A stretch of 64,000 nucleotides of DNA from CBDBND01 sp965262665 (lineage in GTDB: Bacteria > Pseudomonadota > Alphaproteobacteria > Rhodospirillales > Rhodospirillaceae). Below are positions 32,736 to 42,446 of this stretch, one piece after another. The position numbers and the translations under genes were made by a program. The stretch spans positions 1,798,001-1,862,000 of the forward strand of contig CBDHFR010000004.1 of assembly GCA_965262665.1 (NCBI GenBank). Direction: 5' to 3'. The notes under the pieces are model-generated. The model was not told the origin of the DNA. It did no database searches and saw only the letters and a list, made by a program, of their open reading frames with translations. Position 1 is the stretch's first letter. Every line of letters begins with the position of its first letter.

Positions 32736-34256
32736 ATGAACGCCGTTACACAAGATATGATGAAGAAATTCTCAGTCAACTCCCATTGCACCAGTTTTAT
32801 CGGTGGGAAGTCCATCAGTACGTCGGGCGCAGGAGAAGATATCCCGGTAATCAGTCCGATTACCGAACAACAGATTTCGTTGCTACGCGAAGCGTCTGCT
32901 GAAGAAGTTAACCAAGCCGTGCGCACGGCCCGCGACGCCTTTGAAAACGGTCCTTGGCGCCACATGTCCGTGGACGAACGCAAAGTCGTCATGCTGCAGA
33001 TCAAAGAGGTGTTGCTCAGCCATGCGGACGAACTGGCCTATTTGGAAAGCCTCAACGCCGGGCTGACCATGGCGTATGTCAAAGGCATACATGTCATCCG
33101 CACGGGCTGGAACTTCGAGTTCTTTGCTGAGGTAGCGAGCCAGGCAGCCGGCGAAGCCTATACCCAGACGAAACCGTATCTTTCGATTGTCACACGTGAG
33201 CCGGTGGGTGTGGGCGCATTGATCGGCCCGTGGAACGCACCGCTCGCGCTGTGTTCCATGAAAATTGCCTCGTGCATCGCGTTCGGCAACACCTGCGTTC
33301 TCAAGCCCAGTGAATTTACGCCGTTGTCACTGCGCCGGGTCGTTGAGCTGATCCATGAGACCGATATCCCCAAAGGGGTCGTCAATCTGGTCAATGGCCG
33401 CGGTCACATCACCGGCGATGCGTTGGTGTCCCACCCCGATGTGGACGTGGTGTCGTTCACCGGCGGTACCAAGACTGGCGCCATGATCGCTTCCCGGGCC
33501 GGTGAAGGCCTGAAGCCTGTCGCGCTCGAGCTGGGCGGTAAATCGGCCAATATCATCACCGCGACGGCCGATATGGATCGCGCTCTTGATGGTGCCATCC
33601 TCGGCATCTATTCCAACAACGGCCAACAGTGTTTGGCTGGTTCCAGAATCCTGGTTGAGAATTCCGTTGCCGATGAATTCATCGATAAATTCGTCGCCCG
33701 CTCACGTAACATTAAAGTCGGCGACCCCATGGACACGTCCACCGAGATCGGACCGGTTTGTTACCAGGCGCATATGGACCGGGTTCTCAGCTATGTGGAC
33801 ATTGCCAAACAGGATGGCGGAGAACTGCTCACCGGTGGCAAGCGGGACGAGCGCCATGAAACAGGACTCTATCTTGAGCCGACGGCGGTCATGGCTCCGA
33901 CCAATGAAGCGAAGGTCTGTCAGGATGAAATTTTCGGCCCCTTTGCCACATTCCTCCGCTATGACGATCTCGATGAAGCGTTGGCCATCGCCAATGCCTC
34001 GGAGTTTGGTTTGGTCGGCTACATCTGGTCCGACCATCTACCGACAGTGATGAAGGCTTCTCAGGAAATGCGGGCCGGTACCATTTGGGTCAACACGCCT
34101 ATGACCCGTGAACTACGCGCTCCTTTTGGCGGATACAAAAAATCCGGCATCGGCCGCGACAGCGCTAAAGACTGCCTGCAGTTCTTCACCGAAGAAAAAA
34201 CGACGACGATACCAACCAGTACGTTCCCGTTGGCCAAATGGGGCGCCAGCAACTGA
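32736..34256 (+). CDS. NAD(P)-dependent aldehyde dehydrogenase
   Basis: 506 aa with a good ribosome site (AGGGAG). It has the conserved Asn in 'GPWNAPL', 'VSFTGGTKTGAMIASRAG', Glu in 'LELGGKSANI', the catalytic Cys in 'NNGQQCLAGS' and 'EIFGPFATFLRYDDLDEALA'. It converts an aldehyde to the acid, probably downstream of the SDR in the same operon. The length is normal for the betaine/benzaldehyde dehydrogenase group. Confidence 0.93.
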   Translation: MNAVTQDMMKKFSVNSHCTSFIGGKSISTSGAGEDIPVISPITEQQISLLREASAEEVNQAVRTARDAFENGPWRHMSVDERKVVMLQIKEVLLSHADELAYLESLNAGLTMAYVKGIHVIRTGWNFEFFAEVASQAAGEAYTQTKPYLSIVTREPVGVGALIGPWNAPLALCSMKIASCIAFGNTCVLKPSEFTPLSLRRVVELIHETDIPKGVVNLVNGRGHITGDALVSHPDVDVVSFTGGTKTGAMIASRAGEGLKPVALELGGKSANIITATADMDRALDGAILGIYSNNGQQCLAGSRILVENSVADEFIDKFVARSRNIKVGDPMDTSTEIGPVCYQAHMDRVLSYVDIAKQDGGELLTGGKRDERHETGLYLEPTAVMAPTNEAKVCQDEIFGPFATFLRYDDLDEALAIANASEFGLVGYIWSDHLPTVMKASQEMRAGTIWVNTPMTRELRAPFGGYKKSGIGRDSAKDCLQFFTEEKTTTIPTSTFPLAKWGASN

Positions 34257-34305
34257 CCTCGAACACCAACCCCCTACACACGAGATAAAACCAAGGAGAA
34301 AGACA

Positions 34306-35022
34306 ATGATGAATCAAAAAGACTTCTTCGACGCATTAGAAGGTGCGCGGGCGCCCGTTCATTCCGGCGGTCACCCGTTCAGCAAGGCATGGGCCAATGG
34401 CGACCTAAGCCTCAAACAGATCGGTGAATACGCGGTCCAGCACTTCTATTACATCGACCTTATTCCCCAGCAATTCGCACAATTCTATTGCCGTCTTGAT
34501 GATCTCCACGCGCGCCAACACATGCTTGAGAACCTGCTCGGCGAAGAAATGCCCGACACACCGGAAAAGCGCCATCCCGACCTGCTGGTCAAGTTCGGTA
34601 AAGCTTGCGGAATGACCGAAAATGATTTCTACAAGGCCGAAGCCACGGGGAGAATACTCCCATCAACACGGGCCATGCGGTCTTGGATTTGGGAATTGGT
34701 CAATGTCCGTCACCTCACCGAAGGTGCCGCAGGAATTATGGTTGCCCTCGAAGGCCAATTGCCCACACTCTACCCAGCCTATGTTGAGGCCATGAAGAAA
34801 ATGGGTCTAACCGATGACTACATGGAATTCTTCCATGTTCATATTGTCGGTGATGTAGAGCATGCCGACATCGGCCTGGAAATCACCGCTCATTACGCGA
34901 CCACGCCAGAACTCCAGGAAAAAGCAATTGCGGCCGTTAGAGCGTCGACGGAAATGCGCTGGCGCATGCTCGACGGTATCAATGAAGCCTTTGTTCAAAA
35001 TTGGACCCAGGCCGCCGAGTGA
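34306..35022 (+). CDS. Haem-oxygenase-like iron redox enzyme (PqqC/TenA fold)
   Basis: 238 aa. The starts at 34306 and 34309 share AAGGAG. All-helical, with 'GEYAVQHFYYIDLIPQQFAQ', 'ENLLGEEMPDTPEKRHPDLL' and 'FFHVHIVGDVEHADIGLEI', the Glu/His pattern of the di-iron or PqqC-like haem-oxygenase superfamily. Members oxidise or cleave small substrates. Its stop overlaps the GTG start of the next SDR. The precise reaction is unknown. Confidence 0.8.
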   Translation: MMNQKDFFDALEGARAPVHSGGHPFSKAWANGDLSLKQIGEYAVQHFYYIDLIPQQFAQFYCRLDDLHARQHMLENLLGEEMPDTPEKRHPDLLVKFGKACGMTENDFYKAEATGRILPSTRAMRSWIWELVNVRHLTEGAAGIMVALEGQLPTLYPAYVEAMKKMGLTDDYMEFFHVHIVGDVEHADIGLEITAHYATTPELQEKAIAAVRASTEMRWRMLDGINEAFVQNWTQAAE

Positions 35023-35768
35023 GCGACAACCAAAAACCGATCCTGCTTGATGCCAACGGCCGCGTTGCGTTTGTAACCGGCGCGACCGGCGGCATCGGTC
35101 AGGCGGTTGTCCGTATGATGCTGGAGGCCGGGGCTCGCGTAGCGGCTACCGGCCGCCGTGTCGTGCCGTTTGACGATGAACGTGTTCTTCCAATTACTCT
35201 CGACGCCACCAATGAAGAGGCGGTTGCATCGGCTATCGCACACTGTATCGAGACATTTGGCCGGCTAGATTACCTCATCCACATGGCCGGTATGGTCGGC
35301 AAAGGACGCCTCGATGAAATGGCATTGGCGGATTGGCACACGGTGGTCGATACCAACCTCACTTCGTCCTTTCTGTTGCTCAAACACAGCTATAAGCATC
35401 TCACTAAACCGGGCGGCGTTGCCGTGTTATGCGGCTCGTCCAACGGATACAATGGCGGCACTTATCTGTCTGGCGCGGCGTATGCCTCGTCCAAGGCGGC
35501 GCTGGTCAATCTGACCCGTTATTGCGCCAAAGAATGGGCACCGGATGGTCTGCGGGTTCATGTAATTTCACCAGGCCCGGTGGACACGCCGATGCTTGAC
35601 CGGTTGGCCGACGATCAACACGAGGGTCTAAAAGGTCAGCTTCCGCTCGGACACTACGCAACGGCGGATGAATGTGCCGGTGCGGTGCTGTTTTTGTGTT
35701 CCTCCCATGCCGCATCCATGACCGGCACCAACACGAATATATCATCCGGCTTGGTGTTGGACGCATGA
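35019..35768 (+). CDS. Short-chain dehydrogenase/reductase
   Basis: 249 aa from the GTG at 35019, which overlaps the previous stop (GTGA). 'VAFVTGATGGIGQAVVRMML', 'HMAGMVGKGR', Ser in 'LCGSSNGYNG', 'YASSK' (YxxxK) and 'ISPGPVDTPML' are standard for the family. The stop overlaps the next ATG. Likely a cytoplasmic catabolic oxidoreductase. Confidence 0.88.
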   Translation: MSDNQKPILLDANGRVAFVTGATGGIGQAVVRMMLEAGARVAATGRRVVPFDDERVLPITLDATNEEAVASAIAHCIETFGRLDYLIHMAGMVGKGRLDEMALADWHTVVDTNLTSSFLLLKHSYKHLTKPGGVAVLCGSSNGYNGGTYLSGAAYASSKAALVNLTRYCAKEWAPDGLRVHVISPGPVDTPMLDRLADDQHEGLKGQLPLGHYATADECAGAVLFLCSSHAASMTGTNTNISSGLVLDA

Positions 35769-36562
35769 ACGAAATTGCTGGCATCACCCGACCTGTGGAC
35801 GAGACGCTGGCCGTCCCGCTCTATCACCAGGTGTATTTGATCCTGCGTGAAAACATACGCTCAGGAGTATACCCACCCAACGAGCCCCTGCCCTCGGAAT
35901 CCATTCTGTGTGACGAATTCGATGTCTCTCGGATCACCATCAAACGGGCGATGCGTGACCTGGTCGGTGATAGCTTGGTAGTCCGGCAGCGGGGTAAAGG
36001 AACGTTTGTCGCCGATGGTGTGGCTGCAAGGCCGCGTCCGGATGCCCTTGATGACCTTTTACAAACGGTTCAAGCCATCGGCGCGTCAACAGAAGTCCAG
36101 CATGTGGCGAATGACCTAGTGGAACCGGCGCAGGATGTGGGCCTTAAACTAAACGTCAGACCGGGTGAACAGGTGTTGAAAACCAGCCACTTGCGACTGT
36201 CAGACGGGGAGCCGTTGGCGGTCATTACCACCCTTGTGCCGGCTCAAGTGGCGGAGCAAGTCGATCCGGCAACGGAAAAAGAACCCATGTTGGTGCGGCT
36301 CAGTCATGCCGGCATTAACGTCGCCCGTGCCGATCAGGAAGTTACCGCCACCCTGGCTGAACCCGTGATTGCGGTTCAATTGGGCATTGAAGTGGGATCA
36401 CCCTTACTCAAGTTGACCCGGCTGGTCTTTGACAGCAACGACCAACCCGTCGAGTGGCTGTCGGCCCTCTACCGGGCGGACCGCTATGCTGTGCGGACCT
36501 CACTCACTCACGAGACGTCGGGCCGTCACAGTTCCTGGCACCCATCACCGGACGAGAGCTAA
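35765..36562 (+). CDS. GntR-family (HutC-type) transcriptional regulator
   Basis: 265 aa. The winged HTH is near residues 18-80 ('PLPSESILCDEFDVSRITIK', 'RAMRDLVGDSLVVRQRGKGT'). A UTRA effector domain follows ('GEQVLKTSHLRLSDGEPLAV', 'LLKLTRLVFDSNDQPVEWLS'). It is the last overlapping gene of the operon and probably controls it in response to a pathway intermediate; the AGTATA/TATACT palindrome at 30231 is a candidate site. Confidence 0.9.
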   Translation: MNEIAGITRPVDETLAVPLYHQVYLILRENIRSGVYPPNEPLPSESILCDEFDVSRITIKRAMRDLVGDSLVVRQRGKGTFVADGVAARPRPDALDDLLQTVQAIGASTEVQHVANDLVEPAQDVGLKLNVRPGEQVLKTSHLRLSDGEPLAVITTLVPAQVAEQVDPATEKEPMLVRLSHAGINVARADQEVTATLAEPVIAVQLGIEVGSPLLKLTRLVFDSNDQPVEWLSALYRADRYAVRTSLTHETSGRHSSWHPSPDES

Positions 36563-36658
36563 ATCCCTATGGGTTCAGATTTCTGACACTGGTCATGGCC
36601 GTCGATTCCCACTAAGACTCGGGGATTAATCAAATCAGCGAAAGAGGGAGTGCAAGTC

Positions 36659-37357
36659 ATGAGTTCGTATGAGGTCACCATCAAAGGGAAAGACGGGGAT
36701 TTCATGGGCTATCTGTCCAGCCCAGCCGACGGAGGGCCAGGTGTGGTCGTCATTCAGGAAATCTTCGGCGTCAACACATGGCTCCGTGACGTTTGCGACA
36801 TGCTGGCCGACCAGGGTTATATGGCGCTGGCTCCCGATTTGTTTTGGCGCATTCAGCCGGGTGTTCAATTGGACGCAACCATCGAAGAGGAATTCAACCA
36901 GGGCCTCGATCTCTACGGAAAATTTGATGTCGACAAAGGCGTCGAAGACATACAGGCTTCAATTTCAGACCTTCGCAAAAGAGATGGATGTAACAGCAAG
37001 GTTGGCAGCACCGGGTTTTGCCTTGGTGGTATGCTCACGTTTTTGAGCGGCACGCGCACAGATACCGATGCCAGCGCGGCCTACTACGGCGTTGGTATTG
37101 AAGGCCTCCTCGGCGAAGCCGGCAACATCAAGAAGCCGATGATTATTCATATTGCCGATGAAGACGCGTTTGTTCCCAAAGAAGCGTCGGGTCAGGTGCG
37201 TGAAGGCCTTCAAGGCCATGAAATGGTCAGCATCTACACCTATGATGGCTGTGACCATGGCTTCGCCCGTGACAGTGATGCGGCCCATTACAATAAAGAG
37301 GCGACCGAACTGGCCCACGGACGCACCTTTGGCCTGTTCAAAGGCGCGTTGACCTAG
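36659..37357 (+). CDS. Dienelactone hydrolase family protein
   Basis: 232 aa from the ATG at 36659, behind AAAGAGGGAG. Alpha/beta hydrolase with 'VVIQEIFGVN' (conserved Glu), nucleophile Cys in 'GFCLGG', Asp in 'IADEDAF' and His in 'CDHGFAR', the dienelactone hydrolase triad. It cleaves lactones or related esters in aromatic degradation. It has its own leader after the regulator gene. Confidence 0.9.
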   Translation: MSSYEVTIKGKDGDFMGYLSSPADGGPGVVVIQEIFGVNTWLRDVCDMLADQGYMALAPDLFWRIQPGVQLDATIEEEFNQGLDLYGKFDVDKGVEDIQASISDLRKRDGCNSKVGSTGFCLGGMLTFLSGTRTDTDASAAYYGVGIEGLLGEAGNIKKPMIIHIADEDAFVPKEASGQVREGLQGHEMVSIYTYDGCDHGFARDSDAAHYNKEATELAHGRTFGLFKGALT

Positions 37358-37363
37358 CCGCAC

Positions 37364-37578
37364 TCAAGCGAGACCGGCGAGCCAGTCCGCCATCGCCCGA
37401 CCAACTGTGTCGGGTGATGTTTCCGGTGTGTAATGACCGCCGGAAATGGTCATAGTTGTCTGCTCGGAAAACGATTCCGCTGCGGCTTTCCGTTCACCGA
37501 TCATGATGCTGCCCGTGTCGGGAATGAGCCACAGCTTCGGGATATCGTTGCTCGCCATCCAGGCGATCAATTCATTTA
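37364..37578 (-). pseudogene. Haloalkane-dehalogenase-like hydrolase 1, C-terminal part
   Basis: 'NELIAWMASNDIPKLWLIPD', 'TMTISGGHYTPE' (catalytic His) and 'GRAMADWLAGL' complete the gene whose N-terminal part is at 38575-39235. The IS630 insertion has TA on both sides, and its removal restores the frame '..VHQRLINELIAW..'. Confidence 0.85.
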
Positions 37579-38572
37579 TACCTGGAATCATTGATTCGGC
37601 CTGAATTTAGTATTTTGCATTGACCTGATTCGGCTGCCGATTCATGCACCTCTCCAACGACACGAGCAGCGAACGACTTCACGGCGAAGATGCGCAAAAG
37701 GCCTCCTTTCTGACCGCTGACGAACCCAAGGCACTCCTGAATGTCATGCGTAAGCGGAAGGTCGAAGCGCTGCAGGTACGGCGCGCGAATGCGCTGGTTG
37801 CCCTTGATGATGGCCACAGCGTGCAGATGGTCTCCAGGATATTCTATCTCGATCCCGACACGGTTCGCGGCTGGCTACGGGACTTCCGCGAGAAGGGTCT
37901 CGCCTCTGTGGAGCTTGCGGATTACCCGGACCGCCTGACGGCGGACCAGGAAGCCGCTCTCAAGGCGCAGTTCCGGGACAATCCGCCGCGCGACACCAAC
38001 GCGGTGCGGGATGCCATCTTCCGAAAGTTTGCTGTGAGATATTCACGTCCGGGCGCCATCAAGCTGATGCACCGCCTGGGGTTCGCATACGTGAAGCCGA
38101 AGACGCTGCCGAAGCAGCCGTCCGCGTCAGCCCAAGGACCAGCGCTACCAGAGCGCCTATCTGTTCGGCGCCGTCTGCCCGGCGCGCGGTACCGGTGCGG
38201 CCGTGGCGATGCCGTTCGCCGACACCCATGCCATGCCGGCCCATCTCGAAGAGATTAGCCGCACCGTCGCCGACGGCTCACACGCCGTCCTCCTCATGGA
38301 CCGCGCCGGCTGGCACACCACCACCGAATTGGAGTTCCCCGACAACATCACGCCGCTGTTCCTGCCGCCCAGATCGCCGGAGCCGAACCCGGCCGAAAAC
38401 ATCTGGCAGTACCTGCGCCAGACCTACCTGTCGAACCGCGTCTTCGACAGTTACGAAGACATCGTCGATGCGGCATGCCACGCCTGGAACAAGCTCATCG
38501 ACAAGCCCTCGAAAATCATGTCGATTGGTATGCGCAAATGGGCACACGAAGGTCAAATTCAATGACCGTTGG
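37579..38572 (+). mobile_element. Chimeric IS630 element (left half type A, right half type B)
   Basis: The left 530 bp are the same as IS630-A (TACCTGGAATCATTG end, 'MHLSNDTSSERLHGEDAQKA', HTH, to 'KTLPKQ'). From about 38118 the sequence switches to another IS630 transposase: 'QRYQSAYLFGAVCPARGTGA' in a shifted frame, then 'LLMDRAGWHTTTELEFPDNI' and 'PRSPEPNPAENIWQYLRQTY'. TA duplications flank it (37577-37578, 38573-38574). The fusion is out of frame, so no working transposase is made. Confidence 0.8.
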
Positions 38573-38574
38573 TA

Positions 38575-39235
38575 TTAGACGCTGATGAACATCGGCTGGC
38601 TCACCATTCACAGGAATCTCGCACGGCCAGTCCAAGGTGGGGCGGCGATCGGCCCCCGCATTCAAATACGGTGTGTCATAAACCGCGCGATCTGCGTCGG
38701 TCAGCACGTCTTCCAAGTAGGAATAGAAGTATTGATCGAGATAAATGTTGTTCTTAAGCACATCCGCTTCCATTTCGGGCGAATGCATGTGGGCGTTGAA
38801 CTTCTGAAACCGCTCTCCGGCTATCGCTGTCGTCACAGGCGAAACCTGCCCTTCCATGTGGACAAAGCCGCGCGTTGAACCGGGATGGCGCATAGCCCAG
38901 TCGAACATCAGCCGTACACCCCAGTTGTGTCCGACGAAGACTATATCTTCGGACAACGCCATCTCGTTCATCCAGCCGTCAAAGTAATCGCGATGGACAA
39001 AATACGAATACGTGCGCGGTCCACGATCCGGCAACTTATCGGACGATCCCATGCCGATGAGATCTGGTGCCAAGCAGCGGCCGGGGGATGACAGATGGGG
39101 CGCAACCCCCCGCCACAAATAGGATGACGTCGGGTTGCCGTGGACGAAGACTATGGGAGACCCGGTGCCGGTTTCGCGCCAGGCTATGGTTTGATCATGG
39201 ATGGTTGAGAAGTGCAGGTCCGTAAAGCCGGTCAT
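38575..39235 (-). pseudogene. Haloalkane-dehalogenase-like hydrolase 1, N-terminal part
   Basis: Starts 'MTGFTDLHFSTIHDQTIAWR'. It has the halide-binding 'HGNPTSSYLW' and 'LAPDLIGMGSSDKL'. The nucleophile position reads 'VGHNWGVRL', with Asn where dehalogenases have Asp ('HDWG'). Even the intact gene would therefore lack the catalytic nucleophile, unless this is a base-calling error. It continues at 37578 after the IS630 chimera. Confidence 0.85.
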
Positions 39236-39238
39236 TTT

Positions 39239-40135
39239 TCAAGATAGACCAGATACCCAATCGGCAATGGCCTTGCCAATGACGTCGGGACAGACTTCTT
39301 GGATGTAATGGTTCGCCGCGGGCATATCCGTTTCCGTGTCTCCCGGGATCGCGATCTCGGTTTGATTGGACCACCGGCGCACCGCTTCCAGGCGCCCTTC
39401 CCCTTCACGCATAATGGCTGCAGGCGAGCCAAGAAGAAACAGCTTGGGGATGCCGTTGGTTTCCATCCAGGCTTGGTATGACGAGACGATCTCGGTGACA
39501 TCCGCCGGTTCGCCGTCCACCGGAATTTCCCGCGGCCAGGTGATCAAAGGCCGGCGTGCTTCGCCGCCAGCCAGCCAGGGCCACCGGTAGATCATCCGGT
39601 CGGTTTCCGTCAGCCGGTCTCCCAGCGAGCCCAGCATTATTTTCTCAACGAACATATTGTCTTCGATGACCGCTCGCTCGCCTTCGTCCGAGCGCATGAA
39701 CGAGTAAAATCCTTTGGCGCTATCGCCTGCATTGGCTGTATCCGCAGGTGCCGTAATGGATTCAAAATGCACAATGCCTTTAATGCGCCCGGGATGGCGG
39801 TGGGCCCAATAAAACCCAAGGGCCGATCCCCAGTCATGCACGACGATCACAACGTTTTCCGTGACACCGGCTATTTCAAACCACGCATCCAAATATTTGC
39901 TGTGATCGGCGAAGCGGTATTGGCTACCCTCAAGTTTATCGGATGCGCCCATACCGATGAGATCAGGCGCCAAGCAGCGGGCCTGCCCCTGCACATGGGG
40001 AATGATGTTGCGCCACAAATACGACGACGTGGGATTGCCGTGAAGGAAGACCACCGGGTCACCCTCGCCGGCTTCTACGTAAGCCATATGAGCATCAAGG
40101 ACCGCAACACGGCGATTGGGCAGCATGGAGAACAA
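39239..40135 (-). CDS. Haloalkane-dehalogenase-like alpha/beta hydrolase 2
   Basis: 298 aa, no signal peptide. 'FLHGNPTSSYLWRNIIPHVQ' (halide-stabilising Asn), nucleophile Asp and Trp in 'VVHDWGSALGF', and His in 'ANHYIQEVCP'. These fit the DhaA/LinB family, which replaces a carbon-bound halogen with hydroxyl. The substrate is unknown. It lies 3 bp from hydrolase 1 in a same-strand array of four paralogues. Confidence 0.9.
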   Translation of the reverse strand: MFSMLPNRRVAVLDAHMAYVEAGEGDPVVFLHGNPTSSYLWRNIIPHVQGQARCLAPDLIGMGASDKLEGSQYRFADHSKYLDAWFEIAGVTENVVIVVHDWGSALGFYWAHRHPGRIKGIVHFESITAPADTANAGDSAKGFYSFMRSDEGERAVIEDNMFVEKIMLGSLGDRLTETDRMIYRWPWLAGGEARRPLITWPREIPVDGEPADVTEIVSSYQAWMETNGIPKLFLLGSPAAIMREGEGRLEAVRRWSNQTEIAIPGDTETDMPAANHYIQEVCPDVIGKAIADWVSGLS

Positions 40136-40139
40136 TCCT

Positions 40140-41201
40140 TTACGACAGGGTTACCAGCCAGTCGGCCAAGTTACGGCCGATGGCATCCGGCGAGGCCTCT
40201 TGAATGTAATGCGGTCCGTAGACTTCCGCTTCCGTCAGGTTCGGAAAGGTGCGGATGTAATCTATGGTCGCCGGGTTGGTCATGATCAGGCCGGGATTGG
40301 CTTTGATGAACAATTTGGGAATGTCGGATGTTTTCAGAAACACCGAATAGTCTTCCATGAGCTTGGCATTCTTGCCGGCGTTGCCGTCGAGCATGGGACC
40401 GACCGGCAGTTCCCGGGGCCACGTCAGCGTCGGGCGCCGGCTTTCGCCCGGCTCCAAATAGGGACGCCGGTATTCGGCGATATCCTCGTCCGACAGATAG
40501 GGGTACATGCCGTCAATCAGGATGCGTTCGACAAAAACGTTATCCTGAAGAATCATCTTCTCGCCTTCAGGGCCTTTCAGTGCGCTAAAAAAGCCGCGAC
40601 CACCACCGCCGCCGGGAGGTCCTCCTCCGCCGCGGCCCGGTGGGCCACCTGCCCCTGGGGGCGAACCGCCTCCTCCGCGCCGCGGTGGGCCTTCAGCAGG
40701 AGGGCTCTCGTCGCGCGGTGGCCGGATCACCGACTCCATAAAGGCCACGCCTTTGATGGACTCCGGTTGGCTATAGACGAGATCAAAACCCAGGATTGAC
40801 CCCCAATCATGAATGACCGGGACGATATTTTCCGCAATGCCCAGCGCTTCGAACGCTCTGAACATATATTTTCGCTGGTTCTCATAGGTGTACACACCGG
40901 GACCCGAGTTCGGCAGGCGGTCCGAATAGCCCATGCCCATAAAGTCAGGGGCGATGCAGCGCCCGAAGGGCGTGCAATAGGGCATGATGTTGCGCCACAA
41001 ATAGGATGACGTCAGATTGCCGTGCAGGAAGAGAATGGGATCGCCGTCGGGATCGCCCATTTCCACATAGGCCATGTTCAAGCCGTCTCCCACATCCACA
41101 TATTTCTGCTGGTCTTTCCATGCAGCCCGCGCCTTGGAAAATGGAGTGACAGAAGCGGCAGCCAATCCAGCTCCGCCGAGCAGAGCAGCACGACGACTCA
41201 C
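40140..41201 (-). CDS. Exported haloalkane-dehalogenase-like hydrolase 3 with Gly/Pro-rich insert
   Basis: 353 aa from a GTG start. The N-terminus 'MSRRAALLGGAGLAAASV' is a twin-arginine (Tat) signal. It has 'FLHGNLTSSYLW', the nucleophile in 'VIHDWGSILGF' and His in 'GPHYIQEASP'. Between core and cap lies a low-complexity insert of about 40 residues built of 'PPGAGGPPGRGGGGPPGGGG'-like sequence, absent from hydrolases 1 and 2. Probably periplasmic. Insert length may vary between strains. Confidence 0.88.
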   Translation of the reverse strand: MSRRAALLGGAGLAAASVTPFSKARAAWKDQQKYVDVGDGLNMAYVEMGDPDGDPILFLHGNLTSSYLWRNIMPYCTPFGRCIAPDFMGMGYSDRLPNSGPGVYTYENQRKYMFRAFEALGIAENIVPVIHDWGSILGFDLVYSQPESIKGVAFMESVIRPPRDESPPAEGPPRRGGGGSPPGAGGPPGRGGGGPPGGGGGRGFFSALKGPEGEKMILQDNVFVERILIDGMYPYLSDEDIAEYRRPYLEPGESRRPTLTWPRELPVGPMLDGNAGKNAKLMEDYSVFLKTSDIPKLFIKANPGLIMTNPATIDYIRTFPNLTEAEVYGPHYIQEASPDAIGRNLADWLVTLS

Positions 41202-41228
41202 TCTATGTATAGGCGTAGCCTCTCTCTC

Positions 41229-42325
41229 CTATGTCCGCTCAGGCAGGGTTGGAATCCAAACGGCGATGGCGCGCCCGATGGCATCGCCGGAGACTTCCTG
41301 GACGAAATGACCGCCGAACACTATCACCTCTTTCTGGTTGGGTATGGACCGGGCGAACTGAAGTAAAAACGGATTGCGGAAGATGGCACCCGGGTTGGCC
41401 CGGATGAACAGTTTGGGAATGTCCTGACTCTCATTGGCCAGCCATTCGGAATAAGCGGCGACAATGTCGTCGTTGCGTTTAGGCTCGCCGCCGAGCGGCA
41501 GCTCCCGTGGCCATGTCAATGTCGGCCGGCGGCTTTCCCCCGGTTCCTCGTAACCGCGGCGAAACTCTGCCTTATCTTCCTCACTCATATATTGCTCGAC
41601 CCCGCCGATGAACATCTGTTCAACGAAGATGTTGTTCTCGAGCACCATCTCTTCGCCTTCGTCTGAGCGCAGGCGGGAGAACATGTCACCACCGCCGCCG
41701 GTATCCTGCACCCGCGTACCTCTTGGCGGTCCACCTTGGGGTGGTCCTCCCTGGGGCGGTCCGCCACGACCAGGTCGCCCGCCTCCAGGCCGGCCGGATC
41801 CTTCCGCTGCCGGCAAAACACCCATGGTCGGACGGAGAATCGCTTCCATATAAACGATAGCGCGGATGGACTCAGGATTCTGACTTGCTAGCTCAAGACC
41901 AAAGGCCGATCCCCAATCGTGAATGACGAGAATTAAATTTTCCCGAACATTCAAAGCATCAAACAGTCTCAACAGGTATTTGCGGTGAGTCTCGTAAGTG
42001 TACACGCCACGGCCCGAATTGGGCAGCTTGCTGGAATCCCCCATGCCGATGAGATCCGGCGCGATACACCTGCCGAACGATGTGCAATGGGCATCACCTT
42101 ACGCCACAAATAGGACGACGTTGGATTACCGTGCAGGAAAACAATGGGATCTCCATTGGGATCGCCCATTTCCACGTAAGCCATTTTCAGACCGTCACCG
42201 ACATCCACATATTTTTTACGGTCCTGGCATGCGGAGGCCGATAAGGGTGCGCTGACACCTGCAGTAAGTGTTACTGCAGCAGCGCCGCCAACCAGTGCTT
42301 GCCGGCGTGATAAAGTTACAGACAT
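41229..42325 (-). pseudogene. Exported haloalkane-dehalogenase-like hydrolase 4 (single frameshift)
   Basis: The start at 42325 is preferred for its AGGGGG site. Tat signal 'SRRQALVGGAAAVTL'. It has 'FLHGNPTSSYLWRKVMP', 'VIHDWGSAFGL' and 'GGHFVQEVSG'. A missing C in a C-run near 42090 shifts the frame just before 'CIAPDLIGMGDSSKL'; the rest is open to 41229. A Gly/Pro/Gln insert ('GGPPQGGPPQGGPPRG') occupies the same place as in hydrolase 3. The break may be a sequencing error. Confidence 0.82.
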
Positions 42326-42446
42326 GCGTCCCCCTGTATTCATAGTCCCGGTAAAACTATTTCACACTCTAAAGACTCATCTAAGTCACAACTTCCTGTC
42401 ACATAGGGTATGCTCTATCTGTGACCGAACAGCGGCAGTGCAATAG

